From an uncultured Mycoplasmatota bacterium (lineage in GTDB: Bacteria > Bacillota_I > Bacilli_A > RF39 > UBA660), in NCBI GenBank assembly GCA_946494345.1, contig CAMMBX010000011.1:1-18982 (forward strand): a stretch of DNA of 18,982 nt. The letters run 5' to 3'. A program made the position numbers and the translations under genes. This document shows, piece by piece, positions 1 to 6,844 of the stretch. The notes under the pieces are model-generated. The model did no database searches, was not told the origin of the DNA, and saw nothing but the letters and a program-made list of their open reading frames with translations. Numbering within the stretch: the first letter of the stretch is position 1; the number at the start of each line of letters is the position of its first letter.

Positions 1-47
1 TTGATGGTAATACTTTAAAAATATACTGGAATGTTAGTGAGAACTAA
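1..47 (+). CDS. C-terminal tail of an unidentified plus-strand protein, possibly a second serine recombinase
   Basis: Reading from base 3, the plus strand is open into the window from the left edge and ends at a TAA (45-47) with the residues DGNTLKIYWNVSEN. The recombinase at 1880-3445 ends in a similar way (NLRNIKIKWNF), and many large serine recombinases finish with a hydrophobic/aromatic beta-strand of this kind followed by a few polar residues. The reading sits about 35 bases from the point where the neighbouring permease gene loses homology to its family, which is where a recombinase gene would lie if an element ended there. Only 14 codons are visible, so this is a weak call and could be a chance open frame. 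Confidence 0.25.
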   Translation, partial: DGNTLKIYWNVSEN

Positions 48-50
48 CAT
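31..50. repeat. Perfect inverted repeat (8-bp arms, 4-base loop)
   Basis: ATGTTAGT (31-38) and ACTAACAT (43-50) pair perfectly around GAGA. The hairpin overlaps the stop of the possible reading frame ending at 47. On the plus strand it is followed by six A rather than T, so it is not a classical intrinsic terminator. A role in stabilising or ending the left-hand transcript, or as a recombinase arm site, is possible but unproven. Confidence 0.4.
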
Positions 51-80
51 AAAAAATATAGTCTTTTCTCTCCATATGTC

Positions 81-707
81 TTATACCCCTATATAGCACA
101 TACTCACGTTAATTTTGAGATTATTAATAATATTAGATAGATTAGATGGTATGACTGCTTTCATAAATATCTGTAATTTACTAGCTCCTAAACTTCTAAG
201 TAAAGTAATATAGTTACTATCAGTTTCTTTAAAATTATGATAAACATTTATAATAGATAAGAATAAAGAGATTAATAAAGCCATAAAGATAATAGAATTA
301 GTACTAGCACCTACCCAAATAATAATTAAAGGTCCAAGTGCTACTTTAGGTAGAGAATTTAAAACAGTTAAATAAGGATCAAGTATCTTTGCTAATCTCT
401 TAGAAAACCAAAGTAGGGTAGAGACTAACAAAGAAATAATTGTAACTACTAAAAAGCTAACTACTGTCTCATATAAGGTAATACCTATATGTACTAATAA
501 ATCATTATCAGTGAATAGACTTCCTAAAGTTTTAAGTACTAGACTAGGACTAGATAAAAGAAAAGTATTAATAAGATTAAATCTTGCTAATAGTTCCCAT
601 CCTAAAATGAACACTAGTAATATTAATAGTTGAAAACTAATAACAATAATTCTTTCTCGCTTTTTCTTTTTTAAGAACTCTTTATGTTCTAAACTATAAT
701 TTGACAT
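81..707 (-). pseudogene. ABC importer permease (NitT/TauT/SsuC type), 3'-truncated
   Basis: This is the inner-membrane permease of a three-gene importer that would take up a small soluble nutrient delivered by the lipoprotein at 11156-12151. Residues 20-42 form the first membrane helix, further helices follow at about 77-100 and 125-153, and the BPD_transp_1 EAA loop, which docks on the ATPase, is visible at about 170-190 (RSLGASKLQIFMKAVIPSNL). The protein stops at residue 208 just after MCYIGV, whereas family members usually continue (IGVIVGE...) for about 45 more residues with a last helix. It therefore lacks its C-terminus. The start ATG (705-707) overlaps the end of the ATPase gene, as is normal for a translationally coupled operon. 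The sequence below position 85 appears foreign, consistent with a second insertion or deletion. The transported substrate is unknown. Confidence 0.75.
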
Positions 708-1030
708 CTAAATCTCTCCATATCTCTTCATAATAGTAATTAAATTCCTTTTCTTTTCTATTATTAAATGGAGTAGAGCGATTTTTATAATTAATATCAT
801 AAATCTTTTTAACAACACAAGGCCTTTTGGTAAGTACTACAACTTTATCACCGACACTCAAGGCCTCTGACAAGTCATGGGTTACCATAATAGCAGTCTT
901 ACCTAAATCTTTAACCATTTTATAAACATCATCTGCAAGCATTACTCTAGTCATAGCATCCAAAGCTGAAAAAGGTTCATCTAAAAGTAATATATCAGGT
1001 TTAGTAGCAAGTGTCCTGATTAGAGCAACT
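694..1030 (-). pseudogene. ABC importer ATPase, C-terminal part (interrupted gene, 3' fragment)
   Basis: Read from the element junction (GTT at 1029-1027), the frame gives VALIRTLATKPDILLLDEP, the region after the ABC signature and the Walker B motif with its catalytic Glu. FSALDAMTRV (D-loop) and the H-loop His in MVTHDLSEAL follow, with the stop at 694. A reading starting at the TTG codon at 963 misses Walker B; the homologous frame continues up to the junction. The 5' half, with Walker A, the Q-loop and LSGGMRQ, lies 9.7 kb away at 10741-11166. Joined at the shared CAACT, the halves make one in-frame 250-residue protein, the usual size for NitT/TauT ATPases. As it stands the fragment has no start signal of its own and is not expected to work. 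Confidence 0.9.
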
Positions 1031-1051
1031 GTTTGAATGTTATTAAGACAC
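1010..1051. other. attL: left junction of the integrated element
   Basis: Chromosomal ATPase sequence (GATTAGAG) ends with the core CAACT at 1026-1030. Element sequence begins with GTTTGAA and then the arm TGTTATTAAGACAC at 1038-1051. The arm is the inverted partner of the one in attR (10726-10739), with 13 of 14 bases matching. The ATPase frame loses family similarity exactly at this point, and the TAA stop of the BRO-like gene (1043-1045) lies inside the arm. Confidence 0.85.
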
Positions 1052-1687
1052 AGTACTCTCTAACTTTTTATTATCATCTATATATTGATAATTAAGCTTA
1101 TTATCTTTACTAATAACATTTTCTCCAAGCTTTTCTTCTATATCCTTTCTCGTATTATTAGCAACCTCTCCTTCGGCTTTAGCAATCTTTCTATTTTCAC
1201 TTAATCCATAAGGTTTATGTTTATTAGCAAGCTCACGAGTTGTAATCTCACCAATATCAGCAAGTAACACCTCAATATCACTCATATTATCTCTTAAAGA
1301 TTCTTTTCTAAGCCCTTTAAACTCCTTATATTCTTTAGCAGTCATACCTGACCATTCTCTATAGATATCATTAGTCAGTATTGCATATTCTAAATTGCTA
1401 TCAACGCCATTATCTTTCCATACTTCAGTAAGCTTCTTTCTGTCTTGGATACCTTTAATTTTTTTAATAATCCATTCTTCATCATAACCTTTGGCTCTAT
1501 AAGTATCTATTGCTCTTTGAACAGCAATAGAAGGATCGAAAACCTCATCAATTCTTTCACTACCAAGTTTAGCAAGCCATCCTTTTATAGGCTCTGCATT
1601 TTTTGAAGGTATTGATTCAATAATTCTAAACATTCCTTCAATATCAACAACATCGGTGTTGTAATATTTACCATTTTTAGTTTTCAA
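1043..1687 (-). CDS. BRO-family (Bro-N/DinD-like) protein, N-terminally truncated
   Basis: The 214-residue product carries the conserved second half of the BRO/antirepressor-like family found in phages and integrative elements. Recognisable blocks are NGKYYNTDVVD, the repeat region FRIIESIPSKNAEPIKGWLAKLGSERIDE, the IKGIQDRKKLTEVWKDNGV helix, EWSGMTAKEYKEFKGLRKESLRDNM, and a C-terminal NTRKDIEEKLGENVISK motif. Family members normally carry about 70 more N-terminal residues completing the Bro-N DNA-binding fold. Here the frame opens with a TTG at 1687-1685. The ATG with the best Shine-Dalgarno (AAGGAAAG, ATG at about 1699-1701) is in another frame and reads only MKQTN before a TGA that overlaps the TTG. 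So this is either a decayed gene with an internal deletion or one translated by stop-start reinitiation. It is the last gene before attL. Its DNA-binding ability is doubtful. Confidence 0.65.
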   Translation of the reverse strand: MKTKNGKYYNTDVVDIEGMFRIIESIPSKNAEPIKGWLAKLGSERIDEVFDPSIAVQRAIDTYRAKGYDEEWIIKKIKGIQDRKKLTEVWKDNGVDSNLEYAILTNDIYREWSGMTAKEYKEFKGLRKESLRDNMSDIEVLLADIGEITTRELANKHKPYGLSENRKIAKAEGEVANNTRKDIEEKLGENVISKDNKLNYQYIDDNKKLESTVS

Positions 1688-1800
1688 TTTGTTTGTTTCA
1701 TATTTTTCTTTCCTTTCTTATAAAATAGTAATTGTTTTAGTCAAGCCCAATTCTTGCCAAGATAGATTTTATTTTCATATAGTCACTGAAAAGACAACAT

Positions 1801-1829
1801 AATAAAAAACGTGATATTTACCACGCTTT
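1801..1829 (-). terminator. Intrinsic terminator of the recombinase operon
   Basis: On the minus strand, AAAGCGTG (1829-1822) pairs with CACGTTTT (1813-1806) around an 8-base loop, with one G-U pair, and is followed by a T-rich run (1809-1801). It lies about 50 bases after the recombinase stop and before the BRO-like gene, so it should separate the two transcripts. Confidence 0.7.
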
Positions 1830-1879
1830 CATTTTTACCATCTCTATTAATATAATATACGGTTAAACTAATTTTTTCT

Positions 1880-3445
1880 TCAAAAATTCCACTTTATTTT
1901 AATATTTCTTAAATTATTTTTCTTATCTAATTTACCTACATAAATCTTATAAATAAACTCATTAACAATAACTCTATTAAGGCTTTCTAGTTTTTTATAC
2001 CTAGATATTATTTTCTCATCAAAACCTTTAATATTCTCTTTATAAATACTAATCTTTTTATTAATATCATCTAACTTATTAGAATATCTAGCTTTATTAT
2101 CTTCATAACTATTAACTAAACTATTAAACATCTCTAGTGAAATAACACCATTTACCTTATCTTCATAAAGGTTCTTTAAATAGTTTTTAGACTCATCTAT
2201 TTTTCTCTTAATACTAACTAACTCATTTTCTAAAGATACTAACTTTTCCTTATATACTTCATTATATTTTTTATTTATCTTTTCTTTTAATAACTCTTCA
2301 TCATAAAATTTATCTAATAGTTTATTAATATAAAGAAGAACAATACTTACTAACTTATCATATCTAATAGATGATTTATTAGAGCAGGTACTATTATTAG
2401 AACACACTAAATACTCATGTCTTGAAGAGTTTTTCTTTCTTAAATAATGACCACAATCTAAACAAAAAACTTTACCTGAAAACAAATGAACAGTACTACT
2501 ACCTCTAGGTTTAGTTCTATTTTTCATCTCCCTTTGTACTTTATCAAATGTATCCTCATCAATAATCGCTTCATGAGTATTAGGATAACTTATCCATAAA
2601 CACTTATCTTTGTTAATAATTTTATGATTCTTATAACTAACAGTAGTTCTTTTACCCTGTACAAGCTTACCTAAATAAACTTCATTTTTAAGTATTGTCT
2701 TAATAGCATTACTATTCCATTTAATCTCTTCACGAGCCTTATTACTAACAACATTTAACTTTATACCTTGCCTATATTTATGAAGTGATGGACTAGGGAT
2801 ATTTTTATCGTTTAAATACTTTGCAATAGCAGAGTAGCCATAGCCCTTTAAATATAAATTAAAGATATCTTTAACTACTAAACAAGCTACTTTATCAACA
2901 ACTAATTTATTATTATCAGAACTATCTACTAAATAACCAAAAGGAGCGAAAGGGGAGATAAACTCACCTTGTTTCATCTTAGAATTAAAAGCACTTCTAA
3001 TATTATTAGACACGTCCTCTAAATACCACTCATTAACAAGACCATTAATCTGTCTAGATTTCTTATTACCAGGATTTTCTGTATCAGCATTATCAGATAA
3101 ACTAATAAATCTAACATTCCACTCTTTAAATTTATTATTAATATATCTCTCTACAATCTCCATATCCCTTGAAAATCTAGATTGACTCTTACACAAAACA
3201 ATATCAATCTTACCATTTTGACAGTCTTTAATTAATCTTTCAAACTCTGGTCTATAAGTACCTGCCCCAGATAAATCTTCATCACAGTACTCACCGACTA
3301 AATTATAACTAGGGTTATTATTAATAACTTCCATTAACATATGTCTTTGATTTTTAATAGATTCACTATCGTCTAATCTATTTAACTTATCTTTATCTTC
3401 AATAGAAAGTCTTAAATAAATTGCTACTCTAAATTTCTCTTTCAT
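1880..3445 (-). CDS. Large serine recombinase (TnpX/TndX-like integrase)
   Basis: This 521-residue enzyme is expected to integrate and excise the element at attL/attR by double-strand cleavage with a 5'-phosphoserine link. The N-terminal resolvase domain (about 5-155) begins FRVAIYLRLSIED, placing the nucleophile at Ser14 with Arg12 beside it, and continues through DEDLSGAG and SQSRFSRD (catalytic arginines). The recombinase domain spans about 165-310 (FAPFGY, the YSAIAKYLNDKNIPSP helix, WNSNAIKTILKNEVYLGKL). A zinc ribbon uses Cys328, Cys331, Cys348 and Cys354. A long Lys/Glu-rich coiled coil covers about 390-485 and the protein ends in IKIKWNF. The SESIKNQR motif and the total length resemble the TnpX/TndX branch. 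Its ATG overlaps the TGA of the 39-aa ORF upstream (ATGA), so the two are translationally coupled. All catalytic residues are present and it looks intact. Confidence 0.95.
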   Translation of the reverse strand: MKEKFRVAIYLRLSIEDKDKLNRLDDSESIKNQRHMLMEVINNNPSYNLVGEYCDEDLSGAGTYRPEFERLIKDCQNGKIDIVLCKSQSRFSRDMEIVERYINNKFKEWNVRFISLSDNADTENPGNKKSRQINGLVNEWYLEDVSNNIRSAFNSKMKQGEFISPFAPFGYLVDSSDNNKLVVDKVACLVVKDIFNLYLKGYGYSAIAKYLNDKNIPSPSLHKYRQGIKLNVVSNKAREEIKWNSNAIKTILKNEVYLGKLVQGKRTTVSYKNHKIINKDKCLWISYPNTHEAIIDEDTFDKVQREMKNRTKPRGSSTVHLFSGKVFCLDCGHYLRKKNSSRHEYLVCSNNSTCSNKSSIRYDKLVSIVLLYINKLLDKFYDEELLKEKINKKYNEVYKEKLVSLENELVSIKRKIDESKNYLKNLYEDKVNGVISLEMFNSLVNSYEDNKARYSNKLDDINKKISIYKENIKGFDEKIISRYKKLESLNRVIVNEFIYKIYVGKLDKKNNLRNIKIKWNF

Positions 3446-3561
3446 TCTAAACTCATCTCAAGAGTAGTAATAATTCTATATAATTTATCACTAATTAATT
3501 TCTTTAACTCATCATCACTAATAGATTTATCATATTCACATAAAACATTATAAGAACACAT
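3442..3561 (-). CDS. 39-residue ORF coupled to the recombinase
   Basis: A short frame begins at ATG 3561-3559 after a strong Shine-Dalgarno (GAGGAG, 3576-3571). It encodes MCSYNVLCEYDKSISDDELK and continues for 19 more residues, ending EMSLE. It is acidic with two cysteines (2 and 8) and a predicted amphipathic helix around 15-34. Its TGA overlaps the recombinase ATG as ATGA, and the recombinase has no separate good ribosome site, so translation of the pair is probably coupled. I do not recognise the family. A recombination directionality factor or regulator of the recombinase is an inference from position only, and it could simply be a leader peptide. Confidence 0.6.
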   Translation of the reverse strand: MCSYNVLCEYDKSISDDELKKLISDKLYRIITTLEMSLE

Positions 3562-3620
3562 AAAAAATCACTCCTCATTAATCTATATTAAAAAAGAAAT
3601 GATTTAATACTTAATAAATG

Positions 3621-4235
3621 TTATCTTTTAAGAACTTTCATAATCTCATCTTCACTAATAGGACCTTGTCTTTGAATATTAATGTCATTACCAGTACAGT
3701 CAACTATTGTACTAGCTTCACCAAAAGAAACATCACCAATAACCATACCATCAAGAGTAGGGCACATCTTTTCTATTTCATCTAAACTTCTACATACATC
3801 CATCCCCGATTTATTAGCACTCGTTAAAAATAAAGGACTCCCAACTTTTTCAATTAATTCATTTAAGAATTTAGAAGGAATCATCCTGACCGCAACCTCA
3901 TCTGTCTCTCTTGTTCCCGCATTATTAATATATGAAAAAGCCTCAGGTCTTTTATTTAAAACTAGAGTAAGAGGACCAGGCATAAAAGCTTTAATTAACT
4001 TAAGAGCCTTCTTATCAAGAATGGCAATACTTTTAATTTGTTCTAAATCTTTACAAAGAACAGGAAAAGACTTATTGCCAGGACGATTTTTAACACTAAC
4101 TAACTTAAGATAAGCCTTACGAGAATTAATCCTCACACATATTCCATAAACTGTATCTGTAGGTACACTAATAACCCCATCATTTTTAAGAATAGTTGCA
4201 ATTTCTTCTATTTCACTTTGTTTATACCGCTTCAT
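3621..4235 (-). CDS. tsaC: Threonylcarbamoyl-AMP synthase (TsaC/YrdC/Sua5 family)
   Basis: TsaC makes threonylcarbamoyl-AMP from threonine, bicarbonate and ATP, the first step of the tRNA t6A37 modification. The 204 residues cover a single YrdC domain without the Sua5 C-terminal domain. Visible motifs are GVISVPTDTVYGI (24-32), KNRPGNKSFPVL, MPGPLTLVL, VAVRMIPS, LFLTSANKSG and the C-terminal STIVDCTG. The usual K-R-P substrate-site motif is present as KNRP. The protein looks complete and starts at ATG 4235 behind GAGGTGA. Finding this housekeeping enzyme inside a mobile element is unusual. It is transcribed divergently from the metal operon and sits 59 bases upstream of the recombinase pair, so it may be co-transcribed with them. 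It may be a paralogue of a chromosomal copy elsewhere, or may have a specialised role. Confidence 0.9.
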   Translation of the reverse strand: MKRYKQSEIEEIATILKNDGVISVPTDTVYGICVRINSRKAYLKLVSVKNRPGNKSFPVLCKDLEQIKSIAILDKKALKLIKAFMPGPLTLVLNKRPEAFSYINNAGTRETDEVAVRMIPSKFLNELIEKVGSPLFLTSANKSGMDVCRSLDEIEKMCPTLDGMVIGDVSFGEASTIVDCTGNDINIQRQGPISEDEIMKVLKR

Positions 4236-4256
4236 AAATTCACCTCTGTTTAAAGA

Positions 4257-4285
4257 ATTGTATCACTTGCTAATAAGACTTGCAA
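4257..4285 (-). promoter_or_regulatory. Promoter of tsaC (and possibly the recombinase)
   Basis: On the minus strand a -35 TTGCAA (4285-4280) and a -10 TACAAT (4262-4257) are separated by exactly 17 bases, leading to the GAGGTGA ribosome site in front of the tsaC ATG. Its -35 lies only 11 bases from the divergent -35 of the metal operon, so repressor binding there might affect both. Confidence 0.6.
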
Positions 4286-4296
4286 GAAAAATAGCC

Positions 4297-4326
4297 TTGA
4301 CAATTGAATAACTATTCAACTATAAT
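4297..4326 (+). promoter_or_regulatory. Promoter of the metal-resistance operon
   Basis: A consensus -35 TTGACA (4297-4302) and -10 TATAAT (4321-4326) with an 18-base spacer lie 58 bases before the arsR-type start codon. A perfect palindrome fills the spacer, which fits a strong promoter held off by a repressor. Confidence 0.85.
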
Positions 4327-4350
4327 TTAGATAGTTGAGTAAATATTCAA
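4304..4350. promoter_or_regulatory. Two CadC/SmtB-type operator palindromes
   Basis: Operator 1 (4304-4319) is TTGAATAACTATTCAA, perfect 7-bp arms around AC, and lies between -35 and -10. Operator 2 (4335-4350) is TTGAGTAAATATTCAA, with one mismatch between the arms, just downstream of the -10 over the transcription start. Their centres are 31 bp apart, about three helical turns. The TTGAATA/TATTCAA arms resemble the known cad operator of Gram-positive plasmids. Binding by the repressor encoded at 4385 is inferred. Confidence 0.8.
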
Positions 4351-4384
4351 CCATAAACATATAATATTAATAGGATGTGATAAT

Positions 4385-4747
4385 ATGTCTCGTAATGAAT
4401 TTTCCTGTGATTGTAATATTATTCATAAGGAAGCAGTTAATAAAGTGATAAAAAAAATGCCAGATGAAAACACCTTTAACCATCTAGCAGACTTGTTTAA
4501 ACTTATTGGTGATACAACAAGATGTAGAATACTCTTTGCCTTAGACCAAGATGAAATGTGTGTTTGTGACCTTGCTAATGTCTTAAATATGACTAAATCA
4601 AGTGTTTCCCATCAATTAGCAACCTTAAGAAGAAGTGGAATTGTTAAGTGCCGAAGAAGTGGTAAAGAAGTATATTACACTTTAGATGATGACCATATTG
4701 TTAAACTATTTGAAATAGGACTAGAACATATTAATCATAAAGGATAG
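4385..4747 (+). CDS. cadC: ArsR/SmtB-family metal-sensing repressor (CadC-like)
   Basis: This 120-residue winged-helix repressor should sit on the operators at 4304-4350 and release them when Cd, Pb or Zn binds. The HTH is about 56-85 (VCDLANVLNMTKSSVSHQLA). Both classical metal sites can be read. The alpha3N site is Cys8 and Cys10 in the N-terminal CDC with Cys59 and Cys61 in the CVC of the recognition-helix region. The alpha5 site is D102-x-H104 with H115 and H118 in the dimerisation helix. CadC uses the first for Cd/Pb sensing and CzrA/SmtB the second for Zn, so this protein appears able to use either. The start ATG follows TAGGATGTG. It is the first gene of an operon in which the following genes are 14, 2 and 2 bases apart. 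The product is a cytosolic homodimer. Confidence 0.93.
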   Translation: MSRNEFSCDCNIIHKEAVNKVIKKMPDENTFNHLADLFKLIGDTTRCRILFALDQDEMCVCDLANVLNMTKSSVSHQLATLRRSGIVKCRRSGKEVYYTLDDDHIVKLFEIGLEHINHKG

Positions 4748-4761
4748 AAAGAAGGAATAAT

Positions 4762-4986
4762 ATGAAAGATTATAAATTTAAAATAGAAGGATTAGATTGT
4801 GCTAACTGTGCTAATGAACTAGAAGAGTCACTAAGAAAGATTGATTTAATAGAAAATGTCTCTATTAGTTTTATGATGGAAAGACTTACTTTTAGTTGTA
4901 ATGAAGATAATTTAAACACTGCCTTAAAACAAATTAAGAAAACAATAAAAAGAGAAGAACCAGATGTCAGTATCGAGGAGGTATAG
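4762..4986 (+). CDS. Free-standing HMA-domain metal-binding protein
   Basis: The 74-residue protein is a single heavy-metal-associated (HMA) domain with the metal-binding loop GLDCANCAN, Cys14 and Cys17. In most CadA/ZntA pumps this domain is the N-terminus of the ATPase. Here it ends two bases before the ATPase start and in a different frame, so it is a genuinely separate polypeptide. The likely role is to bind soft divalent metal and hand it to, or regulate, the ATPase encoded next. The Asp before CxxC and the acidic C-terminus (EEPDVSIEEV) fit a Zn/Cd-type rather than Cu-type domain. Confidence 0.88.
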   Translation: MKDYKFKIEGLDCANCANELEESLRKIDLIENVSISFMMERLTFSCNEDNLNTALKQIKKTIKREEPDVSIEEV

Positions 4987-4988
4987 TC

Positions 4989-6842
4989 ATGACTAAAAAG
5001 ATGAAGAAAAAGTTAATTAGAATTATTATATCTTTTATCTTACTTGTAATAGCATTTATCTTAAAACTAGATAATACTATTATTAATAACATTTTATTTA
5101 TAATCTCTTACCTAATAGTAGGTTATGATATCATCTTAAAAGCCTTAAGAAACATTACAAGAGGAAAAGTCTTTGATGAAAACTTTTTAATGACTATTGC
5201 CACCATTGGAGCCTTTTTTATTAGTGAGTTTCCTGAAGCAGTCGCTGTAATGCTATTTTATCAAGTAGGAGAATTATTCCAAAGTTATGCTGTTGATAAA
5301 TCAAGAAAGAGTGTGGCATCACTTATGGATATAAGACCTGACTATGCTAATCTTTATCATGATAAAAAGACTGAAAGAGTTGACCCTAATAAAGTTAAAG
5401 TTGGGTATATTATCTTAATAAAACCAGGTGAAAAGATACCTTTAGATGGTATTGTCATAGAAGGTTCATCTACTCTTAATACTCTTGCCCTTACAGGAGA
5501 AGCAGTTCCAAGAAGTATAAGTGTTAATGATGAAGTATTAAGTGGTTGTATTAATAATGAAGGAATATTAAAAGTTAAAGTAACTAAAGAGTTTGGGAAA
5601 TCTACTGTTAGTAAAATCTTAGACTTAGTAGAAAATGCTAGTAGTAGGAAATCTAAATCAGAAAACTTTATCAGTAAATTTGCTAAATATTACACCCCTA
5701 TAGTCGTAATAATTGCAATACTTCTAGCCTTAATCCCACCATTATTAACAGATACTAACTTTAAGACTTGGCTTTATAGAGCCTTATCATTCTTAGTTGT
5801 TTCATGTCCTTGTGCCTTAGTAATATCAATACCTCTAAGTTTCTTTGCAGGAATAGGGGCATCTTCTAGAATAGGAGTTTTAGTAAAGGGTAGTAATTAT
5901 CTAGAAGCCCTTGCAAACACGGAAATAGTTGTATGTGATAAAACAGGAACGCTAACCGAAGGTATCTTTGAAGTTCAAAAAGTTAATCCTATAGGATATT
6001 CTAAAGAAGATTTATTAAGATATACAAGTTATGCCGAAAGCTATTCTAATCATCCTATTGCCTTATCTATTAAAGAAGCTTATGGTAAAGATATAAATGA
6101 AAAGCAAGTTACGAAAACAAAAGAACTTAAAGGTAAAGGGATAATCGCTAAAGTAGAGTCTAAAGAAGTTCTAGTAGGTAATGAAAAATTAATGATAGAG
6201 TATAATATTGACTATATTAAGAGTAATGATATTGGAACAGTCATTTATATTGCCATCGATAAGAAATATGCAGGTTCTATCACTATCTCTGATAAGATAA
6301 AAGAAGATGCTTATAAAGCGGTTAAAGAATTTAGAGAAAATAATGTTAAGAAAATAGTAATGTTAACAGGAGATAGAGAAGAAATTAGTAAAAATGTCTC
6401 AAAAGAATTAAAGTTAGATAAATACTATGCTGAACTACTTCCTCAAGATAAAGTTAAAAAAGTAGAGTCTTTAATGAAAGAAAAAAGTGAAAGTGGTAAA
6501 CTAGTTTTTATTGGTGATGGTATTAATGATGCCCCAGTTCTAGCCTTATCAGATATAGGTGTTGCCATGGGTGGACTTGGTAGTGATGCCGCAATAGAAG
6601 CAGCAGATATTGTAATTATGACAGATGAGCCATCTAAACTAGCAAATGCTATTAAAATAAGTAAAAAGACAATGCAAATAGTAAAAGAAAATATAATCTT
6701 CGCTATTACTGTTAAAATACTTGTCTTACTACTAAGTGCAGTAGGTATCGCTACAATGTGGGCAGCAGTATTCGCCGATGTTGGCGTTTCTGTTATCGCT
6801 ATCATTAATGCTTTAAGAATATTAAGAGTAAAGAAGGATTAG
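4989..6842 (+). CDS. cadA: Cd2+/Zn2+/Pb2+-exporting P1B-type ATPase (CadA/ZntA-like)
   Basis: This 617-residue membrane pump exports divalent soft metals at the cost of ATP. In order: membrane helices from residue 10, actuator domain with LTGEA (168-172), the ion-site CPC in helix 6 (273-275, SCPCALVIS), the phosphorylated Asp317 in CDKTGTLTEG, the nucleotide-binding HP motif (355-356) in SNHPIALS, the hinge GDGINDAP, and Asp597 in the last helix (FADVGVSVIAIINALR). The CPC plus helix-8 Asp combination marks the P1B-2 (Zn/Cd/Pb) subgroup. It has no N-terminal HMA domain because that is encoded separately just upstream. The operon position behind a CadC-like repressor agrees with cadmium/zinc resistance. 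All catalytic residues are present. Confidence 0.95.
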   Translation: MTKKMKKKLIRIIISFILLVIAFILKLDNTIINNILFIISYLIVGYDIILKALRNITRGKVFDENFLMTIATIGAFFISEFPEAVAVMLFYQVGELFQSYAVDKSRKSVASLMDIRPDYANLYHDKKTERVDPNKVKVGYIILIKPGEKIPLDGIVIEGSSTLNTLALTGEAVPRSISVNDEVLSGCINNEGILKVKVTKEFGKSTVSKILDLVENASSRKSKSENFISKFAKYYTPIVVIIAILLALIPPLLTDTNFKTWLYRALSFLVVSCPCALVISIPLSFFAGIGASSRIGVLVKGSNYLEALANTEIVVCDKTGTLTEGIFEVQKVNPIGYSKEDLLRYTSYAESYSNHPIALSIKEAYGKDINEKQVTKTKELKGKGIIAKVESKEVLVGNEKLMIEYNIDYIKSNDIGTVIYIAIDKKYAGSITISDKIKEDAYKAVKEFRENNVKKIVMLTGDREEISKNVSKELKLDKYYAELLPQDKVKKVESLMKEKSESGKLVFIGDGINDAPVLALSDIGVAMGGLGSDAAIEAADIVIMTDEPSKLANAIKISKKTMQIVKENIIFAITVKILVLLLSAVGIATMWAAVFADVGVSVIAIINALRILRVKKD

Positions 6843-6844
6843 AT

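Noticed and set aside
3682..4113. Plus-strand open frame of 143 codons
   Set aside because: It is antisense to the well-conserved tsaC frame, has no ribosome site and gives a low-complexity translation without known motifs.
1043..4235. Prophage
   Set aside because: A BRO-like gene and an integrase suggest phage ancestry, but there are no capsid, terminase, portal, lysis or replication genes in the 9.7 kb.
6443..6805. Minus-strand open frame opposite the end of cadA
   Set aside because: It is a mirror of conserved ATPase codons, with no start signal or family resemblance.
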